Below, in pieces: positions 6,163 through 10,439 of a stretch of DNA of 10,439 bases. A model generated the notes under the pieces. The model was not told where the DNA came from. It ran no database searches and was given only the letters and a program-made list of their open reading frames with translations. The position numbers and the translations under genes are program-made. The stretch is taken from positions 1 to 10,439 of the forward strand of contig CAXGUU010000107.1 in the NCBI GenBank assembly GCA_964012875.1. Direction: 5' to 3'. Each line of letters starts with the position of its first letter. The first letter of the stretch is position 1. Source of the stretch: CAXGUU01 sp964012875 (GTDB lineage: Bacteria > Pseudomonadota > Gammaproteobacteria > Ga0077536).

Positions 6163-7584
6163 TCAGGCGCCGAGAAAAGCCTGTACCTCGCGGCCCGCAC
6201 GCAACCCGCTCTCGACGGCACCGTCGATGAACTCGTGCCAGCCGTTGGCGGTAATCGAACCGGCAAAGAACAGCGCACCTTCCGGTCGTTGTAAATCGGG
6301 CAGGCGGCTGAGTTGTCCGACGCCATAAGCCGGCCACGCGCCGCGTGCGTAGGGGTCGGCGGTCCAGTCGTAGCCGCTTGTCGCAACGACGGTAACCGGG
6401 CCGAGCAATTGCCTGATTTCGGCTGCAATCGCGGCCGGATCGCCAAAATCGATGGTCTCGGCGCGGGCCACGGTAATCGAGAGCAGGGTGCCGAAATCGT
6501 CGCCGTATTTGTGCGTTTGTACCCAGTTGAACGGCCGCGCCTCGTCGCAGAAGGCAAAAATTCGCCCGAGGTTTTCCTTCAGGTGAATGTAGAGCTTCGC
6601 ACCTTTCGAAATCATGCCTTCTTTTAACCACTGTTGCTTGCGTGCCGGCAGGGCCGGGCTGAATGAAACATCGCGATAACAGTTCAGCGGCAGTGTCAGT
6701 ACCGCGGCGCGCGCGGACAGGCGCTGCCCCGAGTGTGTGGTCAGCTGCACGCCATTGGGTCCGTGTTCAATCGCCGTCACGACCTGGTTGAAACGGACGT
6801 CACAGCCACTGTCTTCAACCAGATGGTTGATTAATGCCAGCGTGCCGCCTTCGATGCGGTAGTGTGATTCGGCGTCAGCGAAAGCGTCATAGTTCCAACC
6901 GCCGGCCGCGTAGATCTTGAGCATGCCGGGCAGTCCGAACTTGTGTGTCACTTCGCCGCCGTAGAGCGTCATGAAACTATTGAGCTGAATGCGCTGGGTT
7001 GCGCTCAGTTCCAGTTCGGCAATGCGATCAGCGCACGACAGTTTGTCCAGTTCTAGGATCTTTGGATTGTGCAGCGGCTCATAGGGGCGGGGGAAAACTT
7101 CCCACACGTCGTGACAGAATTTTTGGAAACCGTCGCGAATGTCGGTCAGGAACTGGTCAGGCGGCACATTGTGTACCGCGCCGTCATTGGTCATCACGCG
7201 GGTACTGTCGAGTCCGGTAAACGGGTCTTCAACGACGCCGAGGCCATAGCGCTCCATCTCGCTCCACACGTGGGGCTGTAGCCAGTGAACCCAGGCCCCA
7301 CCGAGTTCCACATCTTCGCCCGCGAATTTGGATGACCAGGTACGCCCGCCCAGACGCCAACGCGCCTCGAGCAGGGCGACGTTGTATCCCGCCTTGCCCA
7401 GCTCGCGGGCAGCAGTTGCGCCGGCAAAGCCGCCCCCGACAATCGCGACATCGACCTCCGTGGCACCGTCGCGACCTTTTGCGAACGTGGGTGCGATTGA
7501 ACTACCCACCAGACTGGCGCTGCCAAGGGCTGTTCCGGCGGCGATAAAACCCCGGCGATTGAGGCCGTTTCGGTTGGCTGGCAT
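6163..7584 (-). CDS. Tat-exported flavin monoamine oxidase family protein
   Basis: This 473-residue FAD-dependent amine oxidase would oxidise an amine to an imine with release of H2O2 or transfer of electrons to another acceptor. The N-terminus is a twin-arginine signal: NRRGFIA at residues 9-15, a hydrophobic stretch to about 34, and a likely cleavage near the APTFA-K junction. The Rossmann FAD motif VGGGFAG is at 49-55, the acidic ribose-binding residue is E73, and GGRTWS (79-84) is the family signature. The C-terminal FAD segment is FFAGSITANGWHEFIDGAVESG (split near 449), with serine where most members have FAGE. K330 may be the flavin-N5 lysine of this family. A GGAA at 7593-7596 on the + strand complement gives a weak Shine-Dalgarno 8 bases upstream. 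It is convergent with block 1 and divergent from the thioesterase operon. The substrate is unknown. Confidence 0.88.
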   Translation of the reverse strand: MPANRNGLNRRGFIAAGTALGSASLVGSSIAPTFAKGRDGATEVDVAIVGGGFAGATAARELGKAGYNVALLEARWRLGGRTWSSKFAGEDVELGGAWVHWLQPHVWSEMERYGLGVVEDPFTGLDSTRVMTNDGAVHNVPPDQFLTDIRDGFQKFCHDVWEVFPRPYEPLHNPKILELDKLSCADRIAELELSATQRIQLNSFMTLYGGEVTHKFGLPGMLKIYAAGGWNYDAFADAESHYRIEGGTLALINHLVEDSGCDVRFNQVVTAIEHGPNGVQLTTHSGQRLSARAAVLTLPLNCYRDVSFSPALPARKQQWLKEGMISKGAKLYIHLKENLGRIFAFCDEARPFNWVQTHKYGDDFGTLLSITVARAETIDFGDPAAIAAEIRQLLGPVTVVATSGYDWTADPYARGAWPAYGVGQLSRLPDLQRPEGALFFAGSITANGWHEFIDGAVESGLRAGREVQAFLGA

Positions 7585-7683
7585 AGCGTGAGTTCCGTAG
7601 CTTTTGATTATTGCTCACATCTGGCTGATCAGCCTCTTCCCGTGCGCTGCGCCTGCCACCACGACTGCGCTGGCTAACGGGTT

Positions 7684-7711
7684 TCGACTTTTCCAGCCAG
7701 ACAAAGATAAT
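7684..7711 (+). promoter_or_regulatory. Candidate sigma-70 promoter for the thioesterase operon
   Basis: TCGACT (7684-7689, 4 of 6 matches to TTGACA) and GATAAT (7706-7711, 5 of 6 matches to TATAAT) are separated by 16 bp. Transcription from it would begin near 7718, leaving a leader of about 15 bases that contains the ribosome binding site. Such matches also arise by chance. Confidence 0.33.
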
Positions 7712-7720
7712 GGTTGCCAC

Positions 7721-7726
7721 AGGGGG
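7721..7726 (+). promoter_or_regulatory. Ribosome binding site deciding the thioesterase start
   Basis: AGGGGG lies 6 bases before the ATG at 7733. It supports that start over the in-frame ATG at 7604, which would add 43 residues of no recognisable family character reading through the divergent promoter region. Confidence 0.7.
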
Positions 7727-7732
7727 AATACA

Positions 7733-8182
7733 ATGAGCGAGCAGCAGTCAGCAGTGCCGTGGATAGCGATCAGCCGCGGCATAGCCATGCCGTGGCACTG
7801 CGATCACTATGGCCACATGAACGTGCGCTGGTATGCCCATGCCTTCGACGATGCGACATTGACCCTGTGGTCCTGCATCGGCATCGACATGCGGGAGATC
7901 CACGCATCCGGCGCGCACACCGTAATCGGCAAATCCACCACCAACTATCGGCAGGAGATTACGGCGGGTGATCCCTGGCAGGTACTTGGCGCATTTACGC
8001 GAATGGGCACCAAGAGTGTGACGGCGGCACTGCAGATGAAAGACGCGGCGACGGGGTTACTGCGTGCCGAACATGAGGCAGTCATCGTATTTTTTGATCC
8101 TGAAACGAGAACCTCGGCCCCAATACCACAAGCCTGCCGTGACGCAGTTGCCGGTTTACTGCCGGACGACGTCGCGCCCTAG
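7733..8182 (+). CDS. Hotdog-fold thioesterase (4HBT/acyl-CoA thioesterase family)
   Basis: This 149-residue protein has the hotdog-fold thioesterase signature near the N-terminus: WHCDHYGHMNVRWYAHAFDDA begins at residue 21. D24 is the likely catalytic aspartate and GHMN (27-30) the conserved turn before the central helix. Proteins of this type cleave acyl-CoA thioesters. The variant with a GHMN turn and a following AFD segment is common among thioesterases in carnitine- and betaine-type catabolic clusters. The length is normal for a single hotdog domain, and there is no signal peptide, so it should be cytoplasmic. It is first in a + strand run of five genes and is divergent from the amine oxidase. 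A CoA ester intermediate in the local pathway is therefore likely, but no CoA ligase is in the window. Confidence 0.85.
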   Translation: MSEQQSAVPWIAISRGIAMPWHCDHYGHMNVRWYAHAFDDATLTLWSCIGIDMREIHASGAHTVIGKSTTNYRQEITAGDPWQVLGAFTRMGTKSVTAALQMKDAATGLLRAEHEAVIVFFDPETRTSAPIPQACRDAVAGLLPDDVAP

Positions 8183-8237
8183 CTCACTTCAAAACTTAAA
8201 CGACTCTCAAATCACCAACGATAAAGGAAACCCGGAC

Positions 8238-8741
8238 ATGTCGAATCAAAATCCTCTACTGTTCCTGATCGCTTGTGCCTGTCTTATGGCAACAGCGTTT
8301 AATACCACCGCTGCGGAACCCGGTACCACGACTGCCGTTATCGAGGAATACGCCGACTCCTATTCGGGTTATGGCGTTTCCGAGTCCGTCCGGGCCGGCG
8401 ACTTCGTTTACATCGGCGGCATCATAGCGACCGACATGGAGGGCCAGGTGGTCAGTCCGAATGATGGTGCCTTGCAGACTAAAATTGTTTATGACCGCAT
8501 CAAGCGCATACTCGCGGCCCACGGCGCAACGGCTAGGAATGTTGTCAGTGAAACCATCTACCTGACCGACTGGGAGCAATTCGGCGCAGGCGCGGAGATT
8601 CGAAAACAGTTCTTCGATGATGCCGGTGCCGCCTACCCGTCGGCAGTTGGTCAGCAGGTAGTGAGTCTCGCAGCCGAGGGCCTGGTGCTGGAAGTCCAGG
8701 TGGTCGCCTATATTGGTGAAACCAAAAAGGTCGGAGAGTAA
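8238..8741 (+). CDS. Exported Rid (YjgF/YER057c/UK114) family protein, first copy
   Basis: This 167-residue protein is a Rid-family domain behind a predicted Sec signal peptide. Residues 7-21 are hydrophobic and cleavage is likely after A26 (TTAA-E). The n-region has no lysine or arginine, which is unusual. A lipobox-like LIAC ends at C13, but only six hydrophobic residues precede it, so a lipoprotein is unlikely. Family features include GDFVYIGGI (54-62), the helix YDRIKRILAAHGATARNVV (85-103) and VSETIYLTDW (103-112). At the position of E. coli RidA R105, needed for imine deamination, this protein has A136 (YPSAVGQQV). The start is set by AAAGGA at 8223-8228. Upstream in-frame ATGs at 8064 and beyond lie inside the thioesterase gene. 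It sits 55 bp after that gene and 2 bp before the EthD-like gene. The function is unknown; it is probably not a classical RidA deaminase. Confidence 0.85.
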   Translation: MSNQNPLLFLIACACLMATAFNTTAAEPGTTTAVIEEYADSYSGYGVSESVRAGDFVYIGGIIATDMEGQVVSPNDGALQTKIVYDRIKRILAAHGATARNVVSETIYLTDWEQFGAGAEIRKQFFDDAGAAYPSAVGQQVVSLAAEGLVLEVQVVAYIGETKKVGE

Positions 8742-8743
8742 CG

Positions 8744-9079
8744 ATGAAACACGTGGTCGTAGTTTTGACCGAGCCTGTCGACGGACGGGACGATGAATAC
8801 AACGAGTACTACGAAAACCTCCACCTCAATGAAGTCCTACAGACTACAGGGTGGGACAACGCCCAGCGGTTCCGACTGGTTGATCAACAGGGCATCGAGT
8901 GCCCCCATCCTTACCTGGCGTTCTACGAAACCGAGGCAGAGGACTCGGACGAAATCCTCAAACGGCTGAACGACACGCGCAAAGACCGCGTGCAAAGTGA
9001 AGCGCTCAACTACGCCACGGCGGGGTTGTGGATCTTCGCCGAGACCGGGCCACGTCATGAAGCAGCAGACAGAGAATAA
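8744..9079 (+). CDS. EthD-like dimeric alpha/beta-barrel protein
   Basis: This 111-residue protein has the layout of a small ferredoxin-like (dimeric alpha/beta-barrel) domain of the EthD type. An N-terminal strand (KHVVVVLTEPV) is followed by a charged helix with YYENLHLNEVL (22-32), then GWDNAQRFRL (36-45) and a second strand, PYLAFYET. The Y/W-Y-x-N-x-H-x-x-E-V-L pattern is typical of the group. Such proteins appear in many degradation clusters as accessory or small catalytic proteins, and their reactions are mostly unknown. The start follows the preceding Rid stop by 2 bp, and GGAG at 8733-8736 inside that gene's end serves as its ribosome binding site, so the two are translationally coupled. 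There is no signal peptide, so unlike its neighbours it should stay in the cytoplasm. The assignment to EthD itself rather than a sister family is uncertain. Confidence 0.72.
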   Translation: MKHVVVVLTEPVDGRDDEYNEYYENLHLNEVLQTTGWDNAQRFRLVDQQGIECPHPYLAFYETEAEDSDEILKRLNDTRKDRVQSEALNYATAGLWIFAETGPRHEAADRE

Positions 9080-9100
9080 CTGTAAAGCCAATTTCAAAGT

Positions 9101-9105
9101 AGGAG
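9101..9105 (+). promoter_or_regulatory. Ribosome binding site for the second Rid gene
   Basis: AGGAG lies 10 bases before the ATG at 9116. It favours that start over an internal in-frame ATG at 9182, which would cut the signal peptide in its hydrophobic core. Confidence 0.65.
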
Positions 9106-9115
9106 CATCGTTATC

Positions 9116-9601
9116 ATGCGAAGAGAACGAGTGAACTGGTGGCCGCGCCACCGTGCGACTGGGGTAAGGACAGTAATTTTGATGAGCCTGCTTGCAGTCG
9201 CAGCGGTTAGGCCGGCGCTGGCCGACACGATTAAGCGCGCGTTCATCAATCCGGCGGCGGGCTATACCCAGGTCGTTACGGTTTCCGCCAACGGCGTCAC
9301 TACCGTCTATGTCTCGGGGCAGGTGAGCCTGGCGGATTCGCTGGAGGCGCAGCTGCGCGGTGCGTTCGCCTCACTGCGTGACCAGCTTGCAGCCGCGGGC
9401 GCGAAACTGACAGACATCGTCAAGTTGAACACCTACATTGTCGACTACAAAACTGAAAACTTGGAATTGTTCAAAAACGTACGCGACGAGTTTTTCCCCA
9501 AGGAAAATCGACCGGCGAGTACGCTCGTCGGCGTCGCGGCACTGGCGTTGCCGGAGTACAGCGTGGAAATCGAAGCGACTGCCGTGATTGCTTCTGAATA
9601 G
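9116..9601 (+). CDS. Exported Rid (YjgF/YER057c/UK114) family protein, second copy
   Basis: This 161-residue protein has a Sec signal peptide: an arginine-rich n-region (residues 1-18), a hydrophobic core (about 19-31) and an ALA-D cleavage site after A36. The mature part is a Rid domain with VYVSGQVSL (64-72), LRDQLAAAGAKLTDIVKLNTY (87-107), NRPASTLVGVAAL (131-143) and VEIEATAV near the C-terminus. The segment PASTLVGVAAL aligns without gaps to E. coli RidA PARSCVEVARL and places S135 where R105 would be, so it lacks the arginine required for imine deamination. It differs strongly from the other Rid protein of this operon, so the pair is not a recent duplication. It lies 36 bp after the EthD-like gene and 61 bp before the monooxygenase. 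Export of both Rid proteins is unusual, since well-studied members are cytoplasmic. Confidence 0.87.
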   Translation: MRRERVNWWPRHRATGVRTVILMSLLAVAAVRPALADTIKRAFINPAAGYTQVVTVSANGVTTVYVSGQVSLADSLEAQLRGAFASLRDQLAAAGAKLTDIVKLNTYIVDYKTENLELFKNVRDEFFPKENRPASTLVGVAALALPEYSVEIEATAVIASE

Positions 9602-9648
9602 GATCCTACACTGACAATTGGCCGCTGTACCGCATTTAGTCTGATCCC

Positions 9649-9654
9649 GGAGGG
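9649..9654 (+). promoter_or_regulatory. Ribosome binding site deciding the GTG start of the monooxygenase
   Basis: GGAGGG lies 8 bases before the GTG at 9663. In-frame ATG codons at 9672 and 9675 would give longer spacings of 17 and 20 bases. Confidence 0.65.
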
Positions 9655-9662
9655 ACGCTGGC

Positions 9663-10439
9663 GTGAAGAAAATGATGCATCTGAACGGTTTCGTGATGTT
9701 CGGGCCGATGAACCATTCTGTCGGCTCGTGGACCCATCCCGATAGCAATGTCGCGGGGTCGTTCGCCAGGCCTGATATCTGGCAGGACGTCGCACGGACC
9801 CTGGAACGCGGCAAATTCGACGGCCTGTTTTTTGCCGATACCTTGGCGGCCTTTGGCAACTACCGCAATCGCATGGATGACGCGCTGACCCACGCCATCC
9901 AGTTTCCCATGCATGATCCGATGCTGGTGATCCCGATGCTCGCAGCCGTGACCGAACGCCTTGGGTTTGCAGCGACATTTTCCGTGACCTACCATGAGCC
10001 CTACATGGCGGTGCGTAAATTCGGCACGCTCGATCACCTGACGCTTGGTCGCATCGGCTGGAACATCGTGACCTCGGCGCACGTCAACGAAGCCGTCAAT
10101 CTGGGGCACGAGTCGATGGTGCCGCACGGCGAGCGCTACGAGCGAGCGGACGAATACATGGAGGTTTGCTACAAGCTATGGAACAGCTGGGAGCCGGATG
10201 CGGTCGTTGCAGACAAGGCGTCAGGCGTTTTTGTTGATGCCAGCAAGGTCCATTCGATCAATCACCGTGGCAAGTGGTTTTCATGCCCCGGTATTTCTGC
10301 GGTGGAACCGTCTCCGCAGGGGCATCCCGTTCTGTTTCAGGCGGGTGCTTCCGAGGCCGGTCGCGATTTTTGCGCCAAACACGCCGAGGCCGCCTTTGGC
10401 GTGCAATTGACGACGCGGGCGCTTAAGTCTTTTGCCGAT
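9663..10439 (+). CDS. NtaA/SnaA/DszA-family FMN-dependent monooxygenase (3' end missing)
   Basis: The first 259 codons of a luciferase-like (LLM class) flavin-dependent monooxygenase are present and the frame is open at the right edge. Family members are about 440 residues, so roughly 180 are missing. Relatives use reduced FMN from a separate reductase to oxygenate nitrilotriacetate (NtaA), dibenzothiophene sulfone (DszA) or similar compounds. Family signatures are LERGKFDGLFFADT (starting near residue 46), LAAVTERLGF, then SVTYHEPYMAVRKFGTLDHL, GRIGWNIVTSAHVNEAVNLG, GERYERADEYMEVCYKLW, and QAGASEAGRDFCAKHAEAAF near the cut end. The GTG start at 9663 is backed by GGAGGG 8 bases upstream. There is no signal peptide, so it is cytoplasmic. 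It is the last visible gene of the thioesterase-Rid run. A flavin reductase partner is not in the window. The substrate cannot be inferred from the sequence. Confidence 0.9.
   Translation, partial: MKKMMHLNGFVMFGPMNHSVGSWTHPDSNVAGSFARPDIWQDVARTLERGKFDGLFFADTLAAFGNYRNRMDDALTHAIQFPMHDPMLVIPMLAAVTERLGFAATFSVTYHEPYMAVRKFGTLDHLTLGRIGWNIVTSAHVNEAVNLGHESMVPHGERYERADEYMEVCYKLWNSWEPDAVVADKASGVFVDASKVHSINHRGKWFSCPGISAVEPSPQGHPVLFQAGASEAGRDFCAKHAEAAFGVQLTTRALKSFAD

Larger units (their letters stand above)
7585..7732. promoter_or_regulatory. Divergent promoter region with a perfect 12-bp palindrome
   Basis: This 148-bp region lies between the start codons of the amine oxidase (-) and the thioesterase (+), so it must hold promoters for both directions unless the + genes are read from elsewhere. 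The sequence GGCTGATCAGCC at 7623-7634 is a perfect inverted repeat and the best operator candidate in the window. For the - strand, AATAAT (complement of 7607-7612) resembles a -10 box, and the palindrome overlies its weak -35 region. Confidence 0.5.

Noticed and set aside
5663..6631. Long - strand open frame (322 codons) crossing the convergent junction.
   Set aside because: It overlaps the recognisable UPF0280 gene (antisense) and the amine oxidase gene in another frame. Its arginine-rich translation looks like a shadow.
7604..7732. Upstream in-frame ATG for the thioesterase.
   Set aside because: It would add 43 non-family residues through the divergent promoter region. AGGGGG before 7733 supports the shorter protein.
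8064..8237. Upstream in-frame ATG for the first Rid protein.
   Set aside because: It lies inside the thioesterase gene and would bury the signal peptide. AAAGGA precedes the ATG at 8238.
8271..8276. Lipoprotein signal (LIAC, C13) in the first Rid protein.
   Set aside because: Only six hydrophobic residues precede the cysteine and the n-region has no positive charge. A later signal peptidase I site fits better.
9602..9662. Possible terminator or promoter between the second Rid gene and the monooxygenase.
   Set aside because: No stem followed by a T tract and no spaced -35/-10 pair was found; only the ribosome binding site is clear.
1..10439. CRISPR arrays, tRNA/rRNA genes, insertion sequences or long repeats.
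   Set aside because: No spaced direct repeats, transposase-like proteins, terminal inverted repeats or RNA gene signatures were seen on reading both strands.

Overview
The window looks like a proteobacterial chromosome segment. It has moderately high GC, dense ATGA-type gene overlaps, a Tat-exported flavoenzyme and Shine-Dalgarno sites before most starts. I cannot place it to a genus. It carries ten recognisable genes (nine complete, one cut by the right edge) and no RNA gene, insertion sequence, CRISPR array or phage gene. Everything visible is catabolic enzymology of nitrogen-containing small molecules, in two blocks.

Block 1 (207-6154, + strand) is a tight four-gene operon. It encodes the FAD subunit of a molybdenum hydroxylase, a fused [2Fe-2S]/molybdopterin subunit of the same enzyme, a 6-hydroxynicotinate-reductase-like iron-sulfur protein, and a UPF0280 protein of the ApbE (flavin transferase) superfamily. 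The first three overlap by 4 bp (ATGA) and the fourth starts 10 bp after the third. A Mo hydroxylase followed by a ring reductase matches the reductive nicotinate route (hydroxylate the N-heterocycle, then partly reduce the ring). The 6-hydroxynicotinate reductase of Eubacterium barkeri is known to carry covalently bound flavin, so the adjacent ApbE-like protein is a good candidate for attaching it. The ring-opening enamidase of that pathway is not in the window.

Block 2 (6163-10439) starts with a Tat-exported flavin amine oxidase on the - strand, convergent with block 1. A 148-bp divergent promoter region containing a perfect 12-bp palindrome separates it from a + strand gene run. That run encodes a hotdog-fold thioesterase, a Rid (YjgF/UK114) protein with a signal peptide, an EthD-like dimeric alpha/beta-barrel protein, a second exported Rid protein, and the first 259 codons of an NtaA/DszA-type flavin-dependent monooxygenase. 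Both Rid proteins lack the arginine used by RidA imine deaminases.

Taken together, block 1 suggests cytoplasmic N-heterocycle hydroxylation and reduction. Block 2 suggests amine oxidation outside the cytoplasm with two exported Rid proteins, plus a cytoplasmic flavin monooxygenase and thioesterase. Whether both blocks serve one substrate cannot be decided from the sequence.
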